NCBI GenBank assembly: GCA_905250115.1
Contig: CAJNOI010000149.1
Coordinates: forward strand, 1-64,000
DNA: 64,000 nucleotides
DNA from: Adineta steineri
Taxonomy: Eukaryota; Rotifera; Eurotatoria; Adinetida; Adinetidae
Reading direction: 5' to 3'
The notes beneath the pieces were generated by a model, which was not told where the DNA came from, searched no databases, and saw nothing but the letters and a program-made list of their open reading frames with translations. Both the position numbers and the translations under genes were made by a program. This document shows positions 10,166 to 21,744 of the stretch, one piece after another (the stretch's first letter is position 1; the number at the start of each line of letters is the position of its first letter).

Positions 10166-12972
10166 CCATTTGTGAATGGATTCTTGTCTCAAAAATAATC
10201 AATGCAAGCGGAATGCAAAATGCAATGGAATACCAGAGTGTCCTGACGGAGAAGATGAATACTGGTGTGCTTCTGGTTCATTTCGTAATCAACTTTATTA
10301 TCGAAGCGACAAACAAGAAATCTCCATCCTAAACAACAAACAATTTACCTTCGTTTCACGGTTTCCAGTTACGCCTATAATATTACCCAATGACCGAAAA
10401 GTTCGTGATATTAGCATCAATCTCACAACAACAAATCCTGCTCTGACTGTGTATTCGTACCAATGTAACCGAGGTATAGCCATTCTTCAAACTAATGAGA
10501 CTGTGTGTCTCTGTCCGCCAGCTTACTATGGTCGTTGGTGCGAATTCTTCAGTGATCGAATCACCATGATTGCAAATATCGATCAGAAAGCGTTGCCGAA
10601 GATACTAGTGAACATCACACTGCAAGTGAAAACCACGTTACTTTTCAATCATGAGACAATCGATCACCATGAATTTATTGTTATTCCTTCAATCGAAAAA
10701 CTCAAGAATATCAAACATAAATTCTATCTTCTCTATTCCCGATCTGCTTATATGCTTAAACATAAGCGATGGCGCTATTTCAATCGAACTGATGTAATCA
10801 ATAATCATCCATACTCTGTTCATTTTGATATCTTCTCATTGAGGACGAATAATAGTATCAAAGAAGTTGGATCTTGGCATTATCCAATCTATTTTGACTA
10901 TTTACCAGCTTTTCGTTTTGCCGTGGTTTTGAAATTTCCGTCTTGGTTTGGAAATGCAACATCTGAGCCGTGTTGGAATCATAGCTGCAATGCGAATGCT
11001 ACTTGCATGCCAGTTTTCAATCGAAACAATTCTTACTATTGTTCGTGCAAAAGTGGATATTATGGGAAAGATTGTAGCTTGTACGAACCCAGTTGTGAGA
11101 GTTACTGTTCAACTAATGCACTTTGCCGGCACGATGGTTCTGATCTGCAGGTTAGTAGAATCAACTTTTATTGCATCTGTCCGCTAGGTCGTTTTGGACC
11201 ACATTGCAATTTGCAATACGATGAGTGCAATTCGAATCCATGTCTGAGCGATGGAACTTGTGCTCCTAATTATGATATGAGCGGAGAAGCATCGTACATA
11301 TGCATCTGTTCACAACGATTCTATGGAAATCAGTGTCAGAATACGAAGGCATCTGTTCACATTAATTTAAACATAGCAAATATATCGTCTGTTCGTGCAA
11401 CTGTTGTTCAACTTTACAATATTGGGAAACCTTCTTTTTTGCTTATCATGCAACACGGAAAAGTTTATCATGGCGTGCCATCGGTAGTTCAATACAATCA
11501 TGCTGATTTTTATGCACCATATGTTGGAGTTCTCAAAATTTACGAAGATTTCGCACATCCAAAATATTTCATTATGTATGCTTTGCTTCAAATGATGATC
11601 AATATCACCTCATCACCAGAACACTGTCCACATGTTTCATCGCTGTTATCCGAGTGTAAGTTCTAAGATAAATTGAAACTTTCAATTGATATGATATTAC
11701 TTTTTAGTTACAAATAGTTCCGTACCAATCGTCTTCAGATATCATCACATCTGTCAAAATGATAATCAAAGTTTCTGTTTTCATGATGAAAACTATTTAT
11801 GTATATGTGATTCAGATAATTATCGTGCCGAATGCTTTATTCACAATCCACAAATAGATCATTGCGGTAATTGTCTCTCTGGAGGAAAGTGTCTTCAAGG
11901 TGATCCAGTCGACCCCAACGACTTCACTTGTTTTTGTCCTTCTTGTCATCAAGGACATAGATGTGAATTGAACATGCAAGCCTTTGGCTTCACTCTAGAC
12001 TCACTTCTTGTCGACTACTCGAAAGAAGTTAAGATCGTCTTTGTCGTTCTCGCTTTCATAATTTTCATCCTTGGACTATTCAATAATCTTTGCTCGTTTG
12101 TAACGTTCAAACAACCTGCTCCTCGAAAGTTTGCTGTCGGTAAATATTTATTAATTGTCACCTGTTTCAATCAACTCGCTTTGCTCTGTCTGCTCTTCAA
12201 ATTCATCCAAATCACTTTCGGTATCTCTTATGTGGGATCGTGTAAAGCAATTTCTTATATTTTCACCGTCTTTACACGATCGACATACTGGCTAACCAGC
12301 TGGATTACCATTAATCATCTTCTCATGGTTCTATTTCCAACATCGGTTTCTATCAAAAATCCTCGTCGAGCTATCGGAATAAGTACTGTTACATTGGTCA
12401 TCCTTCTTGGTATGCATGTGCATGAAATAATATATTACACAATCATTGAACACATTCACATTAGTTCATCCATCTGTGTGACAAACTTTGACACCTCTGT
12501 GGTCTCGATCTACAATCGAGTCTCTACTCTTATCCATTATCTTCTCCCGTTCTCTATTCAAATCACCTCCATTACCCTCTTGATTGTTCTCGCTGCACGC
12601 AGTCGACTGAAGACGGCTGGAAAAAAGATAACCTTTGGTCAAATATTGAAAAAACAGTTTCAAACTCAGAAAGAGCTCTATGTTACTCCAACGATTATTG
12701 TTATCTCTGCTCTGCCTCAAACCATTCTCACATTCAGCTTGGCATGTACGCAACTGGCCGACTGGCAGCAGCACACATTACTTGGGGCCTATATATTGTC
12801 ATACGCCCCACAGGTACTCGGCTTCATTCTCTACGTATTGCCATCGACCAGTTATAGGAATGAATTTGGAAAGACATCATTCGGCAAGAAATTCTTCAAA
12901 TCGATGTTTGATCAAGGGAAGAGCCAACCTGTCGTTTCAAAGACACCAAAGAAGGCAAAAATAATGGCATGA
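10166..12972 (+). CDS. EGF-repeat seven-helix receptor (GPCR-like)
   Basis: The frame opens at 10176 directly after an in-frame TGA, in an LDLa module (KCNGIPECPDGEDEYWC), so its natural start lies upstream or is lost. It continues with EGF-like modules near 10970-11340 (CSCKSGYYGKDC, CICPLGRFGPHC, CICSQRFYGNQC). A 52-bp intron (11656-11707) joins LLSE to FTNSSVP. A last Cys-rich module precedes seven hydrophobic segments starting near 12040 (IVFVVLAFIIFILGLF), and a Lys-rich cytoplasmic tail ends in KKAKIMA. The layout matches the large LDLR/EGF/GPCR-like receptors (GRL101-like) that are abundant in bdelloids. Ligand unknown. It has no signal peptide of its own, so either it is the 3' part of the upstream gene or a truncated paralogue. 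Confidence 0.7.
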
Positions 12973-13156
12973 ATAACTGTTTTTGTTTATATCGCTTTAA
13001 GGATGTGAGTGTCGATGTGCTAAGCAAAATATGACGCGTTTTGATCTTGCTTAAGGGTCTATTTAGATGGCTTCAACTTTGTATTCCCTCGAAATGAACA
13101 AGAAGACCACAAGTACAATACATAATCTATAAACTTCAGCGGTTAAAATCTTCGGT

Positions 13157-13293
13157 ATGAGTGCGAGTGTGGATCTGGGTGGGTACGAGTGTAGGTGTGG
13201 ATGTGAGTGTGATGTGGATATGGGTGTGAGTGTGAGCGTATTATGTCTGTGATAAACACACTCACGCTCATCCGCCCACACCCACACTGAAGA
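13157..13293. repeat. Telomere-like inverted repeat
   Basis: G-rich arm (GAGTGTGGATCTGGGTGGGT ... ATGGGTGTGAGTGTGAG) and C-rich arm (CACACTCACGCTCATCCGCC, then CACACCCACAC). Confidence 0.65.
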
Positions 13294-13465
13294 CTCTTCT
13301 GTTGTAAAACTCGTTTTATTTAGTGTATGAATATTGGAACTAACTCCGCTGAAAAAGTCTCATTCGCTATGATACTCATTCTATATAATCTATGAATACT
13401 TCAATTAGATTCACTTAAATAGAGTTTTTCTTTGCGTGAGAAGTAACTTAATGAAATGAAATCGA

Positions 13466-13532
13466 GTATGTGGGTGTGGTTAATACTCTTAGCACCATTC
13501 ACACACTCAACCTACACCCACACCCACCCTGC
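13466..13532. repeat. Telomere-like inverted repeat, short
   Basis: GTATGTGGGTGTGG on the left, CTACACCCACACCCACCC on the right, about 30 bp apart. Confidence 0.7.
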
Positions 13533-14079
13533 ATCAAACTAAACAGATTTAACATTTTATTCTAATGATCAATTTTATTGGCGTCATATGTTATGTTGAT
13601 TTTCCATATATAGAATATATATTATGGGTATCAGAGAAAATCTTTTGACAAATGTTGATTTTTCTCGATTTTGTTTTCCCCAATTCAAGTGACACAAGAA
13701 AAAAAACTGGAATTGTGTTGACCTTCGAATAATAAGTTATCTTAATTCAGCGTCAAATATCTTGTCTTTTGAAATATTAAATAAATGTATGTATTATAGA
13801 TTGCCAAATACTGTTTTACTAAAGTTGTATAGCTACTATTTTGAGAGTGTTAATGTCAGGAAACTCTTCTTTTGAATAATGAAGAATTTAAGCATCCAGC
13901 TATCTGCCGTAAAATGTTATAAGCAATATGCCTACCTGCGTTTTTTAATAATTATGACAGTAGTATCCTAGTATATTTTGCGGCTCAACCAGAAATTAAA
14001 AAGAGTGTGAATATGTTTTGATTAGACTCCACTAGAGTCCTGCACGGGTGCACTTTTTAGTACCCGAAACCGAACCGGC

Positions 14080-14179
14080 NNNNNNNNNNNNNNNNNNNNN
14101 NNNNNNNNNNNNNNNNNNNNNNNNNNNNNNNNNNNNNNNNNNNNNNNNNNNNNNNNNNNNNNNNNNNNNNNNNNNNNNN
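14080..14179. other. Assembly gap (100 N)
   Basis: Exactly 100 N. The left flank ends in CCCGAAACCGAACCGGC, similar in style to the CCGG-rich element at 21010-21155, so the gap may hide a low-complexity CCGG array. Confidence 0.95.
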
Positions 14180-14387
14180 GTATTGAGTTACTTCATCACT
14201 ATACTCATGTCTATCTCATCGTCTAAGTCAATATTAACAAAGAAGTCTTCAAGAGAAAATAAACGAAGTGTAACGATCATTCATTATTACCTATGTACCT
14301 ACTGATGAAAAAGACGCTATGATGGACGACTTGAAAAAAAAACATCATCGGAAGCAACAGACTGTAAAAAGAATAGGTAGAAGAAAA

Positions 14388-14513
14388 AACGTGTAGAAAA
14401 ACAATCAATGTATGAAAGGAAGTGAAACGAAATAAAAACGTGTACAAAAAAATCAGTGTATGAAAGGAAGTAAAGCGAAACAAGAACGCGTAGAAAAAAA
14501 TCAGTATACGCAA
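14388..14513. repeat. Tandem repeat, ~60-bp unit, two copies
   Basis: The unit ACGTGTAGAAAAA...CAATGTATGAAAGGAAGTGAAACGAAA repeats near 14388 and 14447, with a partial third unit from about 14487. Confidence 0.7.
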
Positions 14514-15035
14514 TGAAGCGCCACAAAAATGTTGGAAAAAATATTCTGTTCTCATATTTTTCAGTCTGCCGTCAATAACATTTTATATTGATACAAAGAA
14601 GGAAAAAAAATCTTTTGTAACCACAAGTAGCGCTCGTCAACAGACTCGCTCAGCTCTTTCTCATAGAAGGAGTGCTTTTCGATGTTATATTTTTAATACA
14701 ATATTGCGTGTATAAATTTATTTTCAAGATAGATAAGATATTTAAAATAGAGAAAAAAGAGTAATTTGTTATTCTCAACTATTAAAGATATAACCTTATT
14801 TTCTTAAAGTCGCTCAAGATAAAAACTATTGAGTTAAAGATAATAAGTTTTTTTACTTAAATTTATTTGACTAGTTTCAGTCAAGTTTAATACTTGACTT
14901 CATCAGAAAATTTTACAAAAAACTGACTAGATTGAAAATAACAACAACATAAAAATAGAACTACAGGACATGGTACAAAAAATATTACATGAAAAATAAT
15001 AAAAACCATTATGCACCGATTTTTCACCATAGTCA

Positions 15036-15160
15036 GGGTGTGGGTGTCGCTGTGCGTGAGTGTTTGAAGGTGTTGATGTGGGTGTCCTTTCTCTATATTT
15101 CCTTCACACTCACATCCATACCTACACCCACTCACCCATCCACGCCCACAACCACACCCT
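15036..15160. repeat. Telomere-like inverted repeat
   Basis: Left arm CAGGGTGTGGGTGTCGC; right arm CACACTCACATCCATACC and CCCACTCACCC, ending CACACCCTTAAGATG. That end resembles the CAAGATGG border seen in other copies. Confidence 0.7.
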
Positions 15161-15301
15161 TAAGATGCTTCTGTACGATCAAATCATTAATACTTAATTG
15201 AACCAATTTCCGTAAAAGTTATAGACTTTCTTATATTATTATTTCGTGTTTAAAAAAAAACTGAAATTCTGTCTTTTTCAAGATTACTTTCAAGCGAACA
15301 A

Positions 15302-17565
15302 CTACAGAAATGTGTCGCTGCTTGATGGACCTTCCATTAATTCCATTTCAGTGTTTTTCTACAAAATTTCAATAGTAAATATTCAAAATAAAGAAATCAG
15401 AAACATACTTTGTCGAGACGACTCGGTTCTTCCTGTCGTTTTTGCCGACAAAAACGAATTATCAATTTAGGATCGACTTCCTGTGACTGGTGGAAACACG
15501 TGAAAGAGTTGACAATGAGACCAACGACTATTACAGTGAAGACGGCGACTGGCATATACCACAAATAGCTCACAGAGTATAATTCCAATAGTGGATTAAA
15601 TCTAAGGATAGCGCTCTTTTTTATATGAAAAAAAAAAGCTTATTGTACTTACTCGTTCGCATAACTGATGGTAGTCATACTGGCTAATGGTAGTGTAGTG
15701 GTATTAAATTTCGAGCAGTTAGTTACTGACAATGGTAATCGTCCACTCTGTCCTCGATTTTTTGTCATCTGGGCACCTAAAAAGATCCATAACTGTAATC
15801 CCAAACCGCTTAAAAGTCCAACTAAGGCGCTCCGTCGTTGTACTCGTGGAAAGAAGAAACCAAGAAAGAACACACCCATAATAGGACCAGCAAAGACTCC
15901 TCCCAACGACAATGCAGCATTGAGTACTGAACCCAAGTAGCTTACTGCGAAGGAAAGCAGTATTACAACAGCACCAAGTATGGCTGAATAAATTTTCGAT
16001 ACTCTCCCTAGCTGTTCATCGTTCAATCGTCGTCGCATCAATCCTTGATATACATCTTCGATGAACACTGCAGCGAGACTATTCAGTCCAGATGAAATCG
16101 TCGATAATGAAGCTGAGAAGATGCAGGCAAGGAAAATACCACGTAAGCCTACCGTATTGCTCAATACTTCCATAACGAAGTATGGAAATAATTGATCTGA
16201 ACTGCTTACAAATCCAGCCGTGTATGGATCACAGTTGGCATAGAATGCATATATAACGAGACCCGTAAGACTCAAGAGAAGAATAAAAATAATGATACCG
16301 ATACCATTAATGAGAATTACTTGTCGAGCAGCTCGCACTGAACGAACACAGAGATATCGTTGCACTAGTGCTTGGTTGAAGCTGTATTCAGCTAAAATAT
16401 TAAATGAGCAGCCAATGATTAGCGTCCAGACTGTATGGCGGGTACGTGGATCGAAGCTTACACTACTCAATCAAAAAAACATAATTATATTGGCATAAAT
16501 CGAGTGAACTTACTCATCGAATTCAATACGACTACCACGAGAAGCAATTAAGAATGTTTGTTTCAAACCACCCAGTTGCATTAGACCTGTCAAAAGATTT
16601 CAATTTAATTGGAAATATATTTTAGTTTTACATGCCTTGTATAGTAGCAGGAAGAAGACCAACCAGTATAAAAGTGAATTGCAAAACATCTGTCCAAATG
16701 ATAGCTTTTATACCACCCTACACAATATTAGTATTCATAGAATTCTTTAACATAAGAAATAATTAATACACTTACTATCGAAGAGTAAAAGGTACAAATA
16801 ACACCAATCGAGATAACTGATAACCAAATATTTAGTCCAGTAGCTAGAAGAAGTCAAATTGACTTAAGGAAAAATGTGCTTGTTCACTCAATTTACTTTG
16901 ACTAAGTGCTAAAGCCGGCGCATACAGCACAATGGCCATGTAGATTACCTATGATAATAAATGCATCCTACTTAACACAACGAATATACACTTACCATAT
17001 ATATTGTGAATAAGAAGGAGACACACAAGCGAACTGTTCTATCGAAGCGTTTCTCTAAATACTTAAGCATTCAATATGTTTACCATTAATCATTTTTGAA
17101 TAACTATGTCATACTTCAAAGATACTTGTATAGTTTAATTCACGAAATTTAGGCATAAATACTAGAGCTGATAGTGTTAATCCAATTATCCATGCTATAA
17201 CTATAAATATATATTCAATATCACTAATACGAACGGCAATCTTTCTTTAGTACTCACTTTGATACAAAAACATTGTTCCATGCATGTAGATCTCACTAGG
17301 CATACCCAGCACAGAAATGGCGGATACGAACGAAACAGTGAGACTCAATGCTGTCGATATGACACCCATCTCGCCATTAGCTAAAGAAAACAAAGGAACA
17401 AAGATACATAAATATTGAACGGCTTTGCTACTTACCCAAGAGATATTCTCGAGCTGAACTTTTTTTCGATTTCATAAAGCCGAATATAATACCGATAAGA
17501 GTCGATAACAGTAGTAATAGAATCAATAAAACATAGTCAACAACACTTAACGTCGTAAACGCCAT
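15302..17565 (-). CDS. SLC5-family sodium-coupled transporter (SMVT/SMCT-like)
   Basis: Eleven exons on the minus strand, start 17563-17565 (MAFTTLSVVDYVLLILLLLL), first exon to 17436, then exons at 17258-17380, 17115-17200 and onward; the large exon is 15653-16465. The protein has the many hydrophobic helices of the sodium/solute symporter fold and family-typical stretches such as SAREYLLG, GLRGIFLACIFSASLSTISS and GGIKAIIWTDVLQF. It most resembles SLC5A6/SLC5A8-type carriers (biotin, pantothenate or monocarboxylate), at the plasma membrane; substrate not inferable. One intron after TIQG uses a GC donor (16635 region). Reading straight through ends at 15397, but a GTATGT donor at 15403-15408 and a TTGTAG acceptor join a short last exon (15302-15358) ending in SSSDTFL, a class I PDZ ligand (T-F-L), as in SMCT1. 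I prefer the spliced end. Confidence 0.85.
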
Positions 17566-17864
17566 TTCTATTCACAAATGATTTCTCTACTGAGAATTCA
17601 AAAAATGAGTAAAAAAGACGATTTACTACCTTTTTAAATAGGTTTAATTAGAAGTTTGGTTTCGTGAATGATGTTACACCATTCTTGTGAAATGAAAATA
17701 AATTTAATTCAGTTTCTTATACATTGCATCAGTAGCAGAAAGAAATCGAAAGTAAGTTTTATTATTAATCACCTTGGCGTCATGATTTTACACATTCAAC
17801 AAATGCTCTGTAAACAAATGCCGAACGCAAAAGACTGTAATACATTAGTCACGAAAACAAAGTG

Positions 17865-17925
17865 AGTATGGATGTGGGTGGGTACACAAATAGATTTTTC
17901 GCATTCACACCCACACCCTCAATTC
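17865..17925. repeat. Telomere-like inverted repeat, short
   Basis: GGATGTGGGTGGGT on the left, CACACCCACACCC on the right, ~28-bp spacer. Confidence 0.7.
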
Positions 17926-18029
17926 ACTATTCGTTTTCTTTTTCATTCTCGTTATGATTGCTTTTCGAAACGCCGTACAGATGTAAAAATAATTGAAGTG
18001 AGTAAATATGAAATGAATTTTGTTAGAAT

Positions 18030-18093
18030 TTGGGTGGGTGTGAGTGTGCGTGTGGGTCTGATATCTGTAATACAAACCCACACCCACACTCTC
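18030..18093. repeat. Telomere-like inverted repeat, short
   Basis: TTTGGGTGGGTGTGAGTGTG on the left, AAACCCACACCCACACTC on the right. The two arms can pair almost completely. Confidence 0.75.
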
Positions 18094-18257
18094 CTTGTAA
18101 AAAAGGTAGACCTTGGACTATGATGTAGATGGAATGAAAAAAATAATATTAAGATAAGAGTATAACAATACCTTTGATGTTGGAGATAATATTATTTATC
18201 TTCTGCTACTGACGTGAGAGTAATAGACAAACAGAAAGTAGCTTCGAACAATAGTGT

Positions 18258-20507
18258 GTGTTTTTTTTTGCGCTTGAGTTTCATCTGAAACATAATATGC
18301 ATACCAATCAAGTTTACAGAGAGCGTGTTACTGCAAATAATGCACCACACAAATGGTGGCACCACCGTTGGTTCAAAATAATCGGCATTTTTGTTATTGT
18401 TTTAATAGTTTTTGCTGTTATACTTGCTCTATTGTTAAACTTCGTCGTTTTTGCACCGGAGAAATTAGAAACTAGTAGCACCACCGCAACATCATTATCG
18501 CCACAAACAACAACTACGACCACAACTCAGCAGCCAGGTAAGCTTCAGAATAACGTTTTCTGGTCTCCTTAAATAGTACTTTTAAATCAGATGTAAGTAG
18601 CAGCTTTCCATCCAACAGTTTTGTATATTTAACTAAAAGTTTCAAAAGAACAGTAATCTTGTTATGAGTGATTCAGTCGTTAACTTAAGAAGAAACGGAG
18701 ATGCAATAATCTCCACATGCGCTCGTTTTCATTACGATTAAAGTTCACATGGTTTTGTCGACATCTATGCAACGAAATCTACCTTTTCACTTCGTTTGAT
18801 ATCACTATATATTCTACTTTTAAATAAAAAGAGAACATAAAAGAAGCATACGCATATCTATTGCGCACGGCATTTTTGCGCGGGGAAATACCAGTCAATT
18901 GTCGTTCTTTCTCTTTCGTGTGTAAATATAAGTAGCTTTATTTGCATATTATATATTTGTTAGTCTGTTACCGCTGATTCATTCTTCTGCTCCCTGGATA
19001 AGTCAGAGTCCAGGTTTCAGGCACGATTGGATGCAGTCTATATTCGCCGATCATAATAAATCATTGCATTCCTTAGTCTGAAACGGTGTTGTAAACGCGA
19101 CTGTATCTGGACACCATTTCCAATTGCAAAAATTCGTAAGAAACGAACCGGAAAAAAAAGAAAAACCGCTTTTTGATCTCACTATGGAAATTCGCCGAAA
19201 ATTTTGCAAATTCGACCGCTTTTCCTTTACTTAAGAAGTTTCATTAAGTGTCTATCATCAATAGAAGCTGTGTATAATGAAAAGTGCATTAATTCTTATA
19301 AACATTGTAACGACTAGCATAAAATACAAACTTATTTCATATGTCATCCTCGCATACGATACTTTATTAAAAAAGCGAAACTTACTTTTGTACCGTGTCA
19401 AGAATGATTTTTTACAACAACTTTGAGACTTTTTGCATTTTCCAAAAAGTTCGAAAAAATCTGTATCAAAAGTAAGAAACGATGAGAATGAATACAATCC
19501 TATGTTTCTGTCTAGAATGGTCTGTTACCGGTAATATGAATAATGCACGATATTTGCACACAGCATCTGTATTATCAAATGGAAAAGTATTAGTTACTGG
19601 TGGATTAGGCAATAGCGGTATGTTAAATAGTGCTGAGCTGTATGATCCATCAACAGGTATTTGGACAACTACTAGCAATATGAGTGTTGCACGATTTCAT
19701 CACACAGCATCTGTATTGTCAAATGAAAAAGTATTAGTTACTGGTGGATACGATAATGGTTATTTAAATAATACTGAATTATATGATCCATCAGCAGGTA
19801 CTTGGACAACTACTGGTAACATGAATAATGCACGATCTTTTCACACAGCATCTTTATTATCCGATGGACTAGTATTAGTTACCGGCGGAGAGTCTCGTGG
19901 TGCTTATTTAAATAGTGCTGAATTGTATAATCCAACAACAGGTATTTGGACAACTACTAGTAACATGACTAGTATACGACATAAGCACACATCATCTGTA
20001 TTTTCAAGTGGAAAAGTATTAGTCACTGGTGGAGGGACTCGTGGTGCTTATTTAAATAGTGCTGAATTGTATGATCCATCAGCAGGCATTTGGATAACTA
20101 CTGGTAACATGACGAATAGACGAGAATATCACACGGCATCTGTATTGTCTAATGGAATAGTATTAGTTACAGGTGGAAACAATGCTTTTCCTTATTTAAA
20201 TACTGCTGAGCTGTATGATCCATCAACAGGTACTTGGACAGCTACAAGTAACATGATTAATGCACGATCTTTTCACACGGCATCTGTATTATCAAATGGA
20301 AAAGTATTGGTTACTAATGGATGGAATGGCTATTTTTATTTAAATAGTGCTGAATTGTATGATCCATCAACAGATACTTGGACAACTACTGGTAAGACGA
20401 ATAATGCACGAGATTATCATACAGCATCTGTATTGTCAAATGGAAAAGTACTAGTTACTGGTGGATACAATGGTCATATTGCTTTAGATAGTGCAGAATT
20501 ATATTAA
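18258..20507 (+). CDS. Membrane-anchored kelch-repeat protein
   Basis: Exon 1 (18258-18537) encodes a basic N-terminus, one transmembrane helix (FKIIGIFVIVLIVFAVILAL) and a Thr/Ser-rich stalk. A 978-bp intron (18538-19515, GTAAGC...TGTCTAG) joins it in phase to exon 2 (19516-20507). Exon 2 is wholly seven kelch repeats of ~48 residues with the pattern N-ARxxHTASVLSNGKVLVTGG and SAELYDPSTGxWTTT. Kelch repeats fold into a beta-propeller, and seven repeats would close one propeller. Topology suggests a type II membrane protein with the propeller outside. The wording HTAxxLxxGKVLVTGG / AELYDPxTGTW is typical of bacterial kelch proteins, so exon 2 may be of bacterial origin. An alternative start is Met at 18297. 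Ligand or enzymatic role unknown. Confidence 0.8.
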
Positions 20508-20534
20508 TTATTTTAAACAAACAAGTAATTCAAA

Positions 20535-20803
20535 TTCCAAACAATACTTTCGTTAGAAGAATTATCATTTTACGACATCCACGAAGTATTTCCTTCCATA
20601 TTTCTACTGGATTATCACACTTTTAAATATTCGATCCCAAATAAAAAAAGTATATTTTTGTTTTTTTTACTCTTGCTGATTAATTTATTATGATTAATAC
20701 AACTTACAGTTGATACGATAACTTTAATTGTCCTTTCAAATTCTTCGTTAGTTTCACACTGTAATTTTTCATAATATTTAATTGTTTCGATAGTATTCAT
20801 CGG
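20535..20803 (-). pseudogene. Unidentified two-exon fragment
   Basis: Minus strand: MNTIETIKYYEKLQCETNEE... ends at a GTAAGT donor (about 20704). A second coding-like stretch CDNPVEIWKEILRGCRKMII lies at about 20535-20620. The last part vaguely recalls the beta-strand preceding a TIR box, but this is too short to assign. It is probably a fragment. Confidence 0.25.
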
Positions 20804-20847
20804 ATTTAGAATGTATGATCATTGGCGCACTTCGCTTACAAAAAGAG

Positions 20848-21006
20848 AGTGTGTGTGGGTGTGGTTAAACCTAATAACACCGGAAAAAAATGTCAAACGT
20901 TAAAAATGTCGAGGGTGTGGATGTGGGTGTGAGTGTGGGTGAGGATGAGGATGTAGGTGTGGGTGTATTCTCTATGTATGCCTCTCACACCCACACCTAC
21001 ACCTAC
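20848..21006. repeat. Telomere-like inverted repeat
   Basis: G-rich GAGGGTGTGGATGTGGGTG with further GTGGGTG runs to 20970, then CTCACACCCACACCTACACC. The right side is interrupted by the CCGG-rich element. Confidence 0.7.
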
Positions 21007-21009
21007 CAG

Positions 21010-21155
21010 AGATGGAACCGGCCCGGTTTTTTGACGACCGGTACCGGTACCGGTCGAAAACGTTTAGACCGGATCGGCCGGTCTACCGGTTTCTTACCGG
21101 TAGATCGGAAAGTACCGGTCTAAAGTTCGGACCGGTACCGGTCCTATCTCTGAGA
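21010..21155. mobile_element. Small CCGG-rich element with terminal inverted repeats
   Basis: Begins AGAGATGGAACCGG and ends CCGGTCCTATCTCT, a near-perfect 14-bp inverted pair. The interior is a run of ACCGGTACCGGT-type palindromes, strikingly GC-rich. It sits inside the C-rich arm of a telomere-like hairpin: TACACCTACC is to its left, GAGACCCACATCC to its right. It carries no gene. MITE-like by structure; no family known to me. Confidence 0.6.
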
Positions 21156-21159
21156 CCCA

Positions 21160-21740
21160 CATCCATACCCCTTCATCATATTTTCGGGAATAATTTTAAA
21201 CCAAATAATTGTTCATATAAGTGTATATAATCACGATAAATATATGCACTTAATCATATATATTAACATATTGTCTTTGTATACATATAATATTGGATCA
21301 GGCGAAGACTAGACCAATGAAGTATTACAATGACCAATGAAAATTCTTTATTTGATTTACTTGATATATAAGTAATTTTTACTTTTTATGAATTAATTAG
21401 AATAATTAATGTTGTTTATTTGTTGCCTTGTGGTTGGTTGTTTATTTCGTTCAGTAAAAAATTTTTATATATACAATTAATTTTTCCTTCTTATTGCCAT
21501 CTATCATTGTAACTTTGTTTCGAAAAATAATTAATTTTCATTATTTTTGTTGCATGTTGTAGTCGCTCTTGTGTTTTAAAACCAATAACAACTTCACCAT
21601 ATTCTCGATTAATTTTAATTTATTTGCTTGTAAGGGTGTGCGTGTGTGTATCGATAATGAACGAGGAGAAAACACTCACCCACACCCACCCGTTTGCAAT
21701 AAATGTCAGATAAATAACTTAAGCAATGTGTAAATCTTCA
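21160..21740. other. AT-rich intergenic
   Basis: No gene seen. It includes a telomere-like hairpin at 21628-21693 (AAGGGTGTGCGTGTGTG / CTCACCCACACCCACCC). Confidence 0.55.
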
Positions 21741-21744
21741 TTTT

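Larger units (their letters stand above)
12973..15301. other. Repeat-rich intergenic region
   Basis: Holds telomere-like hairpins at 13157-13293, 13466-13532 and 15036-15160, a 100-N gap, and a ~63-bp tandem repeat at 14388-14513. No gene recognised. Confidence 0.6.
17566..18257. other. Intergenic with two telomere-like hairpins
   Basis: Divergent spacer between the transporter (-) and the kelch gene (+), so it should contain both promoters. Hairpins at 17865-17925 and 18030-18093. Confidence 0.55.
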
